Below are positions 45,419 through 57,652 of a stretch of DNA of 64,000 bases, piece after piece. Each line of letters opens with the position of its first letter. Positions within the stretch are counted from its first letter, which is position 1. Made by a program: the position numbers and the translations under genes. The notes below the pieces were generated by a model. The model was not told the origin of the DNA, ran no database searches, and saw only the letters and a program-made list of their open reading frames with translations. This DNA comes from Cycas panzhihuaensis (Eukaryota > Cycadophyta), in assembly GCA_023213395.1 (NCBI GenBank), contig CM041465.1:160959741-161023740 (forward strand), in the 5' to 3' direction.

Positions 45419-46014
45419 TGTTGGGTGTAATGTCATCACTCAACTCCCTCTTACCTACCAGGATTGTGCACCTCAATTTAGACATGTGATGCTCAACATG
45501 TCAAGGTAAGTTAAGGTAAGTTGAGTTAGTTTCATTTGAGTTAAGTTAGTATTATTTTATTATTAATTTGAATTCGTGGGTTGAGGAGTTTCCTCCTCCC
45601 CAAACTATAAATGTTAAGGGTGTACAACCACGGTGTCTTTAGACACCACCTACTTTGAGGAAGATTTGGAATACTCATTCTACTACAATGGATTGAACAT
45701 CAAGGCTCTCGTGTTTTATGCTATTGTAATGGTGATACCGATGTATTAATGCAATACTGGTACAGAGCTTAGTTTGGCTCATAGTTTACAAGCATATTTT
45801 CCTTCATTTGGTATCAAAGCATAGTTCTTGCAAATATATTTTCCATCATTTGGTATCAGAGCATTGTGGCTCCATATTTTTTCCATCATTTGGTATCAGA
45901 GCATTGTGGCTCCATATATTGTTTCCTACATTTGGTATCAGAGCATTGTGGCTCCATATATTGTTTCCTACATTTGGTATCAGAGCATTGTGGCTCCATA
46001 TATTGTTTCCTACA
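45419..46014 (+). repeat. TG1 3' LTR, one array unit longer than the 5' LTR
   Basis: 596 bp; primer-site copies at 45809 (TGGTATCAAAGC), 45851, 45891, 45933 and 45975 all lie inside the LTR, which ends CCTACA at 46014 followed by the target duplication. The 5' LTR has four inside. TATA-like tataaat at 45606-45612. Confidence 0.93.
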
Positions 46015-47295
46015 TATCTTAGGCTTTATATCTTTGGTAAGATCTTTTCCATCACTTGTGCTTTGGATTTAATGCTTTTATTATTATTTTTTATGGCTAG
46101 ATATTACTCTCTCCCTCATCTAAAATTTGGAACTTTTTCATTACATTTTTCCTTAGGAATTCTTAGCTAAAAGTGTAGCCCTTTGTAGGAATTTAAAGAA
46201 ATAGACTATTGTGAAGAGATATCTTCCTCTTCACCTTGAAATATAGTTATTTCCTCTCATTCTTCTTAGTTATTTTCTAAGAGATTTTAGTCCTACTTTC
46301 TCTTTTCTTTTTTTTTTATACTTCTTCTTCCCAATTTCTTCCTCTCTTGTGCCACTTTAAAGAAAACTTGGGAAATATTGGTCTTAATAAATAGGGATTA
46401 CTATTCTAAGGTACAAAATATATTATTTAAGTAGTGGATTTTTAAAATTATTTGTTTTGTATTTCTTGACTCTTTACTTTGCCTTTTCCTATATATAAAA
46501 GAAAAATTTATATATGCATATTCATGAATGAAAAACTTTTGAGTTAGAATAGATTTCATATAAGGTTTAAGGATCCTATAGTACCTTAAAGCTCCATAAG
46601 TGATAGAATCTCTTTATATTTTCAATCTAATATTTGTTCAATCCATAGAATCATTATATAATTGGTTGCATGCTTGTTTTAAGAACTACATGCCATCTCT
46701 TAGTGGCTAAAATCATCTTTGAAATCTCTTACCTTTATTAAAATCACCATCAAGATTAAAAAATAGCATGCATATGAATTGAAAGCTATACCATAAGTTT
46801 TTCATATTATTTCCACTTTTATCAAGTTGTATACATGATTTGTATCTCATATCTTTATTCTGTTTAAAAGAAAGTGTGTTTTAGAGGATAGTAGTTCCTT
46901 TTTTATATGTAAGATTTATTCTCAAAGAAAAAAAAAGAACTTATCTACATGGTTTTCTTTCTTTCCTTGGGTTAAAATTATAATTGATCTCTTTATTTTT
47001 CATTGGTGATTTTCCTTGTACTTTAGAAAAGATTATCATTCTTCCATTGCTTTACCTTTTCATTTATTAAAATAAACCTAAAAAGTTGAAATAATTTAAG
47101 GAAATGAATCTTAAAAATGAAACAAAGATATTGTTAGTGTAATTCCAAACCTAGAACTCATCTACTTGCTTGTGTAGGCTAGTGGATTCTTGTATCTTCT
47201 CTTCATATCCTAACCTTCTATTGCTACAATCATATTCAAACTAAATGACATAATCAAGTAGGGACTCCTTAGGAGTTGGTAAAGGTGGTCCTTAG
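46015..47295. repeat. Repeat R, copy 2, right part
   Basis: Begins with the right TATCT duplication of TG1, then aligns with 20333-21621. Its right end runs without visible break into gypsy F protease sequence (minus strand), which is the only flank shared with a coding region. Confidence 0.75.
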
Positions 47296-50200
47296 GTTCC
47301 TATAGGTTCTTATTTCTCTTAATCTTGACTTGAAAGGAATGAAACATAACATTATTAAGAGATTTCTTGTCTTGGCCCAACTGAAGCACACCATAGACGA
47401 ACTTGAGTTCACTAAAAAGTAAGGAATAAATGGTAAACGTTTGGTTAATACATGACCCACCTAAGAGAATATTATACTCTCAGCTCAAATTTATGATCTT
47501 AAGGTCAACCATGACCATATTCCCTTCTAAAATAAGAGGGAGAGTAACTTGAGCAAGAGAAGTCTTTCAATTTTTAGCATATCCTTGACATATCCATTAA
47601 TAAGGTTTGAAAGTAGTAATTTCCAAAATTTCAATAAGATGAAGAGGAATTATGTTCACTGGTAAATCTTCATCAACAATAACTCATTGAATATCGATGT
47701 CATCTTTACATATTTCAATATAAAATAGAGGAATCTCATTGGAGCTATATTTTTCTTGACTAGGCAAGGTAAACAACTCTAACAAGAGAGTAAGGCTCAA
47801 TAAGAGGTTAGGAATCAAAATCCTTAAAACATCAAGTAAAAGTTAATGTTTCTCAAGGAAACTCCTCAATAAGTCCATCAATAAAATATTAGTAGGGATG
47901 GTTTTTAGTTCATCAACCTAAGAAAAAGATCCATCCTTTAAAGTGGAGGGAATGAACTTAAAATGAATAGGTCAAGGAAGAAGAAGAGGCAAAGAATCAG
48001 GATTCTTAATGCATAAATCATTAAAGGATTTAATCACACATATGGTCTTTGTAACCTTGACTATATTAATCATTCTCTTATTTTCACCACCTTTGGGAGG
48101 TGGTCAATTCTGATCATTAGTTTATTTACTACTTACATCACGTGAGAAGGCATATTTCTTATTGAGGTTAGAGCCTAGACCTTCATCATCATTTATTTCA
48201 TCTTACTTATCCTCACCTTTATTCTTTAACATCTTTAGGGTCATGATTAAGTAATCTTTATGAATCAGTAGCTCATGATTTAGTTTTGATATAGAGTTAT
48301 TAGAAGTTTGAGTCTTTTGATTTATAGCTTGGACTAGTTAGCGCTGGTTATTATAATAAGCATTAGTTTGATGATATGAACACCAAGGAGTCTTCTTTAT
48401 TGAAGATGGAGGACAAGGATTTTGATATTTTTTCCCTTTGGTAAAGTGAATAATCTTAGCTTCTTATTTGGGTTTATTAGTAAAAGATTTTTAACATGTA
48501 ACTTCATGTTTATGCTACACTTGAGTGCCCTAATAGAATGGGTGAGGTGATTATATATTTGGTCACTATGACTAGGCTTAAGTTATTAAGTAGACTCTTT
48601 CATTAGAATAGGCTTGCTAATATTCTTAATACCAACTTAAATCTCAAAGGCTTCAAAATCCAAGCATTTATCTATGGCCTCTTCATAAGATTAGGGACCA
48701 AGTTTTATAACTTCTAAATGTACATGAGGTCTTAAGGTATTAGTAAAGATATCAAAGAGAAAGCTTGAATTAAGAGGGGGATGATAAGTGTATACTAGGT
48801 CTTGGAATCTTCTAACAAAATCACAAGATGATTTATGATGATTCTACTTAATTGATAATAAATACTTAATCCAAGTTTTAGAAGGCCTGAGAACATCGAA
48901 ATAGCTAATGAAAGAATTAACTAATTATTAGAACAAAAATATAGAAGTAGAAGGGAGATGGTAAAACCACTTCAATGCATCACCTTGAAGTGATTTGGGA
49001 AATAATTATATCATAACATAGTTATACATAAGTAAATCAATATATGTAAGTATGAAAACATGTACGTGTATGATAGGATCTTAGTAATGCTCATCTAAAA
49101 ACTTTGGTAATTTAGTTAGAAATAGGGTATAGAGGAAAGGAGGACCTATTATGGAAAAGGTGACCTCATATAATCCAAAAAAGGTCTCCTAAGCCTCAAT
49201 ATACAAGGGCATTGAAGAGAGGATTATTGATAAGAAATAGAATTTCTAGGTGGGGGTTGATCATAATGAGAGGGATGAAGAGGTGGAGGATGAGGGGAAG
49301 TAAACCATGCAATATGTTTAAAGTTAGTGCTTGTTTCAAGAATAGGATATTACAGAATTAAAGAGATATATTAGAGAGGAGGTATTACATGTTGAGGATA
49401 AGATGGGTAAAGCTTATAAGGTCTAGGAGTAAAAGATTTCATGGGTTGCTTTATAAGGCTAAAGGTTTATTACTGATGAATTTATTGATCAAATGTAATA
49501 TATGGATGGGAACCTTAAGTATCATATGAAGGATATGAGGGTGTTGAAGTCATAAGTCCCTTATGTTAAGGGGAAGGAGGTGATATCACACTATATGTGT
49601 TATTTTGGTAGGGAAAAGGATAAGTGTTTCTTTTATTAGGAATATAAGTATGATAAAAAGGGATGGGTCCACCAACTAGTGGGACCTATAAACTAGAATA
49701 AGGGTACTTGTATTTATGAATGAGAGAGGGTCATTTACTTATTTAAGAAGATGTAGAACCCTGTTATGGATTTCCCAAGGTATGATGATGCTCTTTAGTA
49801 GAACTCTTAAGATAGACATCATAAGGAATTGAGGGGATGGGAGGAATCTAAGCTCCTTCTCACATAGGATGAAGTAGTATATGAGGTTGTGAATGAACTA
49901 ATTTAGTATCTCCTAGCTTATTAGGTAGGACAAGAGGTGCCTTACAAATAGGCAGGTGAGAAGGGAGGGGAGAATATTGAAGATTCATCATATAAGAAGG
50001 ATCATATTATAAAGATTGATGCTCTTGTATAAGAGGACCATATTGTTAATGATGGTGCTCAAGAATTGGATCTGAGGAGATGGTTGTGGTATGAGTATCT
50101 TGATGGAATATATCTTGGTAAATAAGGATAAGTACTGGTGAAAAAATTCTAGGAAGCATAGGTTTAAAGTAAGGATGAGTAACATGAATAACTTGACCTT

Positions 50201-50391
50201 CTTCTCATATGGTAGAAGAAGTAGGGAGAGATAAATTGATTATGTGCACTTGAGGTAATTTGGGATAACCCTACTCAATAAGGACTTCATATAAATCATC
50301 AGATTCTTTAGGAGGATAAAGTTGGGTTTCATATGCTTGGTGTTTAAAATACTCTTCATAAGTCATATAACCCTCTTTAGTTGCATGTGTT
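47296..50391 (-). pseudogene. gag-pro: Gypsy F gag and protease remnant
   Basis: Minus strand. Gag core at about 49050-48650: a segment equivalent to the FP..L.G.A..W(F/Y) motif, then 'NHHKSSCDFVRRFQDLVYTYHPPLN' and 'TLRPHVHLE' in short readable pieces, typical of Ty3/gypsy gag (Retrotrans_gag). A knuckle-like 'WCSYHQTNAYYNN' is near 48400. The protease region about 47700-47300 has 'MVMVDLKIINLS' and 'EYNILLGGS', matching the YNILLGR(P/S)W motif of plant gypsy protease. The N-terminal third (49300-50390) is low in recognisable motifs. Many TAA/TAG stops. It continues at 53419 beyond element E. Confidence 0.75.
50387..50391 (+). repeat. Element E target-site duplication, left copy
   Basis: GTGTT, identical to 53419-53423. 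Confidence 0.92.
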
Positions 50392-50615
50392 TATTGGAAA
50401 ATAGAACCTACAATAAGATATTAGCAAATAGAATAGAACACCTCCACAGGATCGAATGGTACCCTTAAGGTACTTCAAATTATATTAACAAAACGTCCTT
50501 ACAACAACATTCCAATATGATACACTATGTTGTGTATTTATAATACATGTCAATATAGTGAGAGTGGAACCCACTTGTATGTGGGACAAAACAAATGTGT
50601 ATTAATATTCCAACA
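50392..50615 (-). repeat. Element E 3' LTR
   Basis: 224 bp, TATA-like motif as complement of 50535-50542. On the minus strand starts TGTTGGAATATT and ends with a decayed TA. Differs from the other LTR at about 14 positions by eye, all transitions, no indel. Confidence 0.93.
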
Positions 50616-50624
50616 CTCCCTCTT
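50616..50624 (-). promoter_or_regulatory. Element E polypurine tract
   Basis: Minus strand 'aagagggag' directly before the LTR start. Confidence 0.85.
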
Positions 50625-50680
50625 AATGCATATTTGGATCATTTGTACTTGTAACGCCTTGTCCTTGGAACTGTCTTGAA

Positions 50681-50848
50681 AATGATGTCTTCAACTTAAT
50701 CCTTGTCTTTAAACTTGTAGCGATGTCTTTGTTGTAGAATGATTTCTTCATCTTGATTTAAATATTCAATTATGTACTAATGTCTTTGTAGGATGATGTC
50801 CTCAACTTGATTTTTGTCTTGAATCCTGTAGTGATGATGTTGATGTAG
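50681..50848. repeat. Tandem repeat of about 57 bp in element E 3' region
   Basis: Three imperfect units (50681-50737, 50738-50791, 50792-50848), each beginning (a/g)atgat(g/t)tc and ending gt(t/a)g. Located between the gag stop and the purine tract. Confidence 0.8.
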
Positions 50849-50960
50849 TAACTCTAGCAAGTACAAATCATAATTCTTCATTGTGCCTAGTTTAGTTTGA
50901 TTTTGATGTAGATCCTATAAATAACCATCTCTCAATCATAACTTGCATGTCATTATTATC

Positions 50961-51779
50961 CTATATAAACTCTTGATCACCATGTACAATAGTGATTTCT
51001 TCAATCTTTGGAGTAGAATATTGATCAACTAGCATACTCTTTGAAATTGAATCAATGCTCAAAGTAGGAACATCATTCAAACTTGAATTAATACTTAAAG
51101 TAGGAATATCATCAACATAAGGCTTATCCTTTATAGGACCATCAAATTCATATTCAATGGTGTCATCTATATAAACCTTTATCAACTCATCATTTTCAAT
51201 GTCTTTATTAATTGTTGTAGTCTCATCAATACATTCAACTATCACTTCCTTACACTCAATAGAAATTTCATCATTACTCATACATTCTTCATCTTGACAT
51301 GTCATTTCATCAGTATTATTGATATTTTCTTCATTCATTGTACCCATACCATAACCATAACTGGCCTTAACTACCTTTTCAATCATTTGTTGTGTCTCTT
51401 CAGGAGTTTGTTCAAATACTTCCTTTAGAAAATCCCAAGTTTCTTTAGCATTACTTGCATATAAAATCATAGGAATGATAAAATAGAATCTGGAAGGAAG
51501 ATCAACCTCATTGAATGCAGCTTGAATTATAATAAATGCTTTTCTATCTTTCTTCTAAAGCATTTCCTTTTCTTTTTCATCCTTAGGGATATCATATTCA
51601 TCAGTAACAATCTTCCATAAACCTTTATCTATGAATAAACATCTCATTGTAATTATCCAAAAGAAGTAGTCTTCACCATTACACTTAGGTATTGGAAGAA
51701 ATGAATCCCTTAAGTAATATTCATTTGTTTCAGGAGCATATATAACCACATCATTATCCTCCATGATTGTAAATTCCAT
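50961..51779 (-). pseudogene. gag: Element E gag-like gene, two in-frame stops
   Basis: One frame from ATG 51779 to the stop at 50961-50963, about 272 codons, broken only by TAA near 51555 and TAG near 51543. N-terminal copia-gag fold (DUF4219/UBN2): 'CNGEDYFFWIITMRCLFIDK', 'KETWDFLKEVFEQTPEE'. The C-terminal half is acidic and Ser/Thr-rich with many Asp/Glu and a repeated 'PTLSI(N/D)S' motif. No zinc knuckle, no basic nucleic-acid-binding tail. The conserved frame over its whole length suggests recent loss. Confidence 0.85.
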
Positions 51780-53182
51780 TTTCTAATACCATGTCCCTTT
51801 TCCGATCAACAAATTTACCCATCAATCTCAACAAACTTTCTCATATCTCATGTCCCTCATATCACTGACTTGATCATCACATCATTGCCTTATGCATCTC
51901 ACATATGCCAAATAGCCACATAAAATCCAAACACCCACTTCACCAAATTAATGCCTCATAAATCTCATAATGATCATACATGCCATATGTTGTTACTAAG
52001 ATACATACTTCACTTGATTGCCCAAAACACAACTCATGCCATTATGCCGCTCAACAATTTTGCTTCCCTGTAACTCAGGTATCTTCAACAAAAGAAACTC
52101 GTCATTCTTTGTCCATTCAATCAATTAGAACACATCATCAAACATGCTTGATCTCATCCTTAACATACCTAACAATTGCCCAATCTTGTCATGTAACCTC
52201 ACATGCAACAAGCACCTCATTGCCTCAAATCACTATCTTTCTTGCCCTCAAATTAGCTTTGTTATGCCCATCAAGTCCCTTCACGTAAATCACATTCCAT
52301 GGAGTACTTCATTGTCATATTCCATCCAACTCATTCATGCAAACACATGTACTATTGCTTCTTTACCATACTATGCCATCGTCACAATAGCTCTCTCATA
52401 CGAACACATGTAAGAAAGCACTCAAACTATCATTAAACAATCACCATCATGCATCTTAAATCACTAATAGAGTGCCAAATATATTCACATCAATATGACT
52501 TAATATCATCTCATATTACAATAATACTCTCCCATGTGTCACATACGTAAGAGAGCCTCAAACAATCACTTCATTACCGTTGCCTCATTCATGTCACCAT
52601 ATCAATATGAAACCCTTAAATTCCCAAAACCTTATTTCTAAAAAAACATATAGCTCAAAAATACATAAAATATGGATGAAAATGATGGCCTCTGAAATAT
52701 GATTCCAATGGTTTAGATGAAATTAAATTCTAATATCTAGATAAAAAGTTATGCTCCTTTTAAGAATTTCATAATTAGGGTTTCTAGGGGCTATAATAGT
52801 ACCTTCTAATAAACTGATAATAACTTTTTATTCTAAACTCTGATGAACCTCAAACCACTTCTATTAGAAAGAGAATTAAAAAATGCACAGAATCAAAAAA
52901 AAAATTGAGGTCATTTGGATATTTGTAGCCAAAGTTATGGCTCTTTGAAGTTGAGGTTGCAAATCTATCCCAAAATTATAGCGATAGAAAAAATGCAGGC
53001 TAAAATTAATTCTGCTATAATTTTTGTACCTTCACCCCAAAATCTATAGTGTGACCACTCAAATTTTATAGAACAAGCTATTTCATCTCAATTTCTCCAT
53101 TACTTTTTAGAAATTTCAACATTATAGTACCTCCCAAATCACTGCTCTAATACTGAACAAAAATACCTCTCTCAACTTGGGT
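51780..53182 (-). other. Element E leader (noncoding)
   Basis: About 1.4 kb between primer site and gag. C+A-rich on the plus strand; short open frames at 51980-52413 have no recognisable domain. Confidence 0.6.
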
Positions 53183-53194
53183 GCTCTGATACCA
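53183..53194 (-). promoter_or_regulatory. Element E primer-binding site
   Basis: GCTCTGATACCA on the plus strand, i.e. TGGTATCAGAGC on the minus strand, 12 of 12, immediately next to the LTR. Confidence 0.95.
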
Positions 53195-53418
53195 TGTTGG
53201 AAAATAGAACTTGCAATAAGATATTGGCAAACAGAATAGAACACCTCCACAAGATCAAATGGTACCCTTAAGGTACCTCAAATTATATTAACAAAACATC
53301 CTTACAATAACATTCCAATATGATACACTATGTTGTGTATTTATAATACATGTCAATATAGTGAGAGTGGAACCCACTTGCATGTGGGACAAAACAAATA
53401 TGTATTAATATTCTAATA
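53195..53418 (-). repeat. Element E 5' LTR
   Basis: 224 bp, starts TG on the plus strand; TATA-like motif as complement of 53338-53345. Followed by GTGTT. Confidence 0.93.
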
Positions 53419-55269
53419 GTGTTCAATAGCAATCATACTCAAGTGGGAGACCCTATTACCTCAAAGATCTCATTGGTTAAGAATGAGAAGAGATCTCCAT
53501 TAGAATAGAGATATTAAATAGAAATTAAAACCAAAGATAGATTAAAGCAAGTGAAACTATGCTTCAAAAGATCCCCAAACAAAGTTAAAGGTTATGAGTC
53601 TAAAGCACATAAAAAGGAATTTTTGGCAACTTGCCTAGTATGGTTGCCAAAAGGTGGTTTGTTTACTTTAGGCCAATTGCTTTAGAGTGACAAAAGGGAC
53701 TAGTCTAAAGGAGTGAACCTTTCAACAAACTCATAAGAAGGAGTCTTGTCTACTTATGAGTGAGCCCTAAACTAAGAAAATTATGCTAATATAAGGTTTA
53801 AAATTGTTTGCATTCATATTAGAGGAATAAATCTAAATATACTCAAGTAAAACAAAGTATTTGTAAACCAAACCTACATGCAAGAACTAGCATACACTCT
53901 TAGCTTACATGAATACAACATAGAACACATATGCAAGGGATCAAACTATATGATATACAAGCATGTAATTGTTTTGCTTTTCACTTTTATGTTTTAGTAA
54001 ATACCTTATGATAAACCAAGAGAAACATAAGAGACAAGAGAGATCTTAGCACTTAAGTTGTACTTAAATTTATCTTATTATCTACTCTTTCATTTCTTTT
54101 TCCACCCACTCAAGTGTTCTTAATAGAAGATAAATGAGTAAAGTAATAAGTAATTAAGCAATTATAAGCCTAATCCTAAGACCCACTAGATCAAACCTTT
54201 TAAAATCAATTATTTTCTTGCATGTGTAAATGAAACAAGAAAAGACAAACTAAGAAAGTCATTGATAGACAAAAGATATCTTTGCATTGCTTTCTTTTTC
54301 CTTTTTTGTCTCTTAAAAATCTTAAAACTAAGAAAAGAAAGAAAACTATAAGAATTGGGATAAAAGTTATGTACCTCATGATGAAGCTTGCAACTAAATT
54401 ATTTTACTTGCTTTAAATCTCTCCTAGTGTTGAGATGATGTTCATTGATAAAGAGAATATAACATGGATATTGCAATAATTGGTTCAAAAAAATAATTCT
54501 CACATATAAGTCTATGGATAAATTAAGATAATTCCAACAAGCCCAACACATCAAGTAAACTTTATATGTAAAAGAGAAAAACCATCTTACTTAATGACCC
54601 TTGCTCATTTTCTACTTCACTTCCTCTCAAAATTTTGGGATATAATATGCCAACCTTTTGTAGGTCTAAACTTATTGAGATTTATATAGAAGAGGAAATA
54701 AGAAGGGTATGACTACTTAAGAGAGGATTATAACCGAGAATTGAAACTAATTTAATTCCTAAAACTAACCTTTTTACAACAAAATTGATGAGATATTAAG
54801 TTAAACACCAAATTTAATTTGATCTTCAATCAAAACCACCTAATTTCGATGGTAATGAAAGCTAGAATTAAAGAAAGTATTATTTTTGGTATTTTCTTCA
54901 ATTAAACTTGAAAACAAACCATGTATTAATAGAAACCATCAAGTAATCTAAACAAAATTACCTCAAAGTTGATCAAAACTAGTGTAGGGCTTAGAATAGT
55001 GTTATGCTTCTACTCAACACTCTACCATAAAGTCCAAGGAGCTATGAGAATGACAAGAATGATGATAAAGATGTTGATTAAGAGAATAGTAGAAATAAGA
55101 AAAACTAGTAAAAACTATAAGTGATTGATCTCAATAGCCGAGTAAGAGATTAGGCCTGAGAACTAAGTAAGAGATAAGGTAAATGTAAACTATTATTTCT
55201 TATAGTAGGACCAATAGATTATCATGGAGATGAAACCCGAATCAAGTCTCTAATAACAAGGGAAACACA
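53419..55269 (-). other. Gypsy F upstream region (right of element E)
   Basis: About 1.85 kb without a supported frame. Removing E joins it to the gypsy F gag, so on the minus strand it is the gag 5' region or leader. An 18-bp stretch (53728-53745) is the exact inverse of repeat R 21586-21603. Limited on the right by the copia H LTR. Confidence 0.45.
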
Positions 55270-55651
55270 TGTTAAAACATTTAATGACCCATTTATTACT
55301 TTATAATTTGTATATATTTATGATCATGTATATAAGGTATGACCCCTCTCATCGTAAATTTAATCATAATGTAAATATTGGTTAGGTCCACCACCTTTGT
55401 TGATATGTCAACTAATGAAATTATTATATTTGTGTGTTGTATGCTTATAGATTAAGTACTACACCATTTATTTGTATATATTGAAGAATATTACATGTTA
55501 AGCTCTATTAAAATAGAGACATACAATGTAACCAATTTACCCATAGTGAACTTGCTTTACATATTTGGATTTATATTTGATATTTGATCTGCTTGCTTAA
55601 GCATAGTTGATTATATGTGCATTGATTTAGATCATATTGTTTGATTTAATA
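55270..55651 (+). repeat. Copia H 5' LTR
   Basis: 382 bp from TGTTAAAACATTTAATG to a decayed TA end next to the primer site. Start matches the copia B right LTR. Confidence 0.75.
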
Positions 55652-55663
55652 TGGTATAAGAGC
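55652..55663 (+). promoter_or_regulatory. Copia H primer-binding site
   Basis: TGGTATAAGAGC, 11 of 12 to the tRNA-Met complement, directly after the LTR. Confidence 0.8.
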
Positions 55664-57652
55664 CTATTATATGCATATTTGATTAATATTTTGTGAGTTT
55701 GGTGAAAAACAAAGGTATGTTTACCAAAAACAGTATCCCATTCATATCTTATTTCAAGTTTTAAATTAGTTTTGGCAATATGTAGTAAATCTAACACTAC
55801 TTTAGGTATTTTCTAGTATGTACTAGCTCCTATGTGTAGCCCATCAAGTCTATAGCAGTTCATAGGCCTCACAGTTCTAGTTTTTTACTAGAAATAATGA
55901 AAATAACCTATCATCTCTACTATTCAATCCTCATTTCAATGGATCCATTGATTGTACATCCCTAAACTTGCTTATACAAGCTTAGATCTATTCTCAAACA
56001 GCTATCAATCCCCTCTAAAAGTCTTCTATGGCATTCTGGCAATTGATATAAGCAACATTGAAGTGATCTATCCAAGTTTTGGCTTATTTTTGTACACGGC
56101 TCTACTGTGTACTCTATTAGTCTATTTTCCTTTGTATGACTTTGTATGGCTCTACAAAAGCCTAAAACTTGTCAAGTCTTGTCTGATGTCTATCTTAAAT
56201 TTATTTGGGACACTTGAAGTAGATAAGATATAGATTTGATAAGATTCCTTTATAAAAGGGTGTCTGTTATATGTACAAACTTATACAACAGTCATTCATC
56301 ATAAAAATTTGATTTTTAAACTTTATTTTTTTCTAAAGTGTGATATGCATTTAATCAAACTTGATTGTTAATTGAAATTAGCACTATGGGCTAGTATTTT
56401 AGTCATATTAGACCTCACGTAATCTTATCTGTTGATTAAAAAAAGGTAGACTCCAAAAATCATAAGTTAGTTTTTATAATTTTTAATTAATAAAATATTT
56501 TATGCCATATTTCATGTTGATTTGAGGTCCACCAACCTCTCTGGAGTCTAATGAGTGATCACATGCACTTGTTCTATGACTAGGGGCTAACCAGTAAAGG
56601 AGGCTTAAGCTAACCCCACCTTATTTTTTGCCCTTAAGGATACCTATTAGTATTCCAGCTATAACTTTTCAACAAGAAGTTTGATTTAAGCACTGGTTGA
56701 ACCATTAAAAAGGTGATTTAGATGGATATAGTCAGAAACTAGTTTAGCTAGATTTGAGTACATTTTGAGGGAGATCTAAGATGCTTAAGTTAACCCTTTT
56801 ATTTAAGAAATCATAAGCCTTATTTCACTAATTGAAGGCTTATATCTTGTTTTGCATAAGATTTTTTATTATTGAATATTGTTCTCATCTATTAATAGGC
56901 TATCTTACTCTAATTTTTGAGTTAACAAGTACTTGTACTCTATTATCATAAGTGTTCTGATGGAGTAATAGATGTGGATCTTCTTGGAGAAAATTCCATC
57001 AAAAAGAGCACCCTAATCCTATCTTCTTTTCTTTAAGTCATTTTTATTAATTTCTTTACTTTTATTTTTTATAAAAGAAACCTTGTATATAAACAAGACC
57101 GCTTTTAAAATTAATTTAAACTCATAATATTAGAAAGATAATTTCTAAATTTATAAGAAATTTTTTCCAGCCTTATAAGGGGAATGGTTAGGACCTTTGA
57201 AGTTACCACTCTACACACATATTTAGTATTCCTTAAATTCTATAGATTTTAGAGGAAATAATTAGCTATAAGGTATATTAAATGGTAGGTTGAGATGTGG
57301 AACTTAGTTTTGGTATTTAGAGACTAGGCTAGACCTAGAAGAGGTGAGTACCTTGGTTGTAGTTTTTAGCTAGATTTATTGCTAAGCATAAGTCTAGCAA
57401 AAATGGACCAACAAACTAAGGGGATCTTTGACCTTCTTTATAGTCCTCATACTATGGTATATCAAGCTTTGAGCTTACATAACGATATATAGGGTCCTTG
57501 GTTTACCACTTGTGGGCATACATCACTAGACATAATAACAGCTGAGAGCTTTTATAGAGACCCATAAACATAGAATTCTAGAATAGTAACCCCTTAGGTA
57601 GATAGGAAACAAGCACAAAAGACTAAAGAAAAAACTAAAGAACACTTTAAAA
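55664..57652 (+). other. Copia H leader (noncoding)
   Basis: About 2 kb. Contains the block 56583-56617 ('ggggctaacc ... aagctaacccc') and nearby 'cagctataacttttcaa', which resemble the TG3 and copia B leaders. A 93-codon open frame at 55952-56233 has no recognisable domain. Confidence 0.6.

Larger units (their letters stand above)
40679..46014 (+). mobile_element. TG1: young gag-only LTR element with primer-site array inside its LTRs
   Basis: 5336 bp between perfect TATCT duplications; LTRs of 556 and 596 bp, TG to CA. By eye the LTRs differ at only about ten places besides one extra repeat unit, so this is the most recent insertion in the window. Internal parts: primer site, 3.5-kb leader with an unusual CpG-rich block, gag-like gene, purine tract. 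No pol domains. Confidence 0.93.
50392..53418 (-). mobile_element. Element E: small gag-only LTR element
   Basis: 3027 bp, two 224-bp LTRs, perfect 5-bp target duplication, primer site at the right, purine tract at the left, so it is read on the minus strand. Contains a gag-like gene only. Unrelated LTRs to TG1-3, although the PPT-LTR start (agagggag-TGTTGG) is similar. Confidence 0.93.

Noticed and set aside
51980-52413. Open frames in the element E leader as a gene
   Set aside because: C/A-rich composition, no domain, wrong strand relative to the element, overlapping frames.
55952-56233. Host exon in the copia H leader
   Set aside because: Hydrophobic low-information frame within a region aligned to copia leaders; no splice context or domain.
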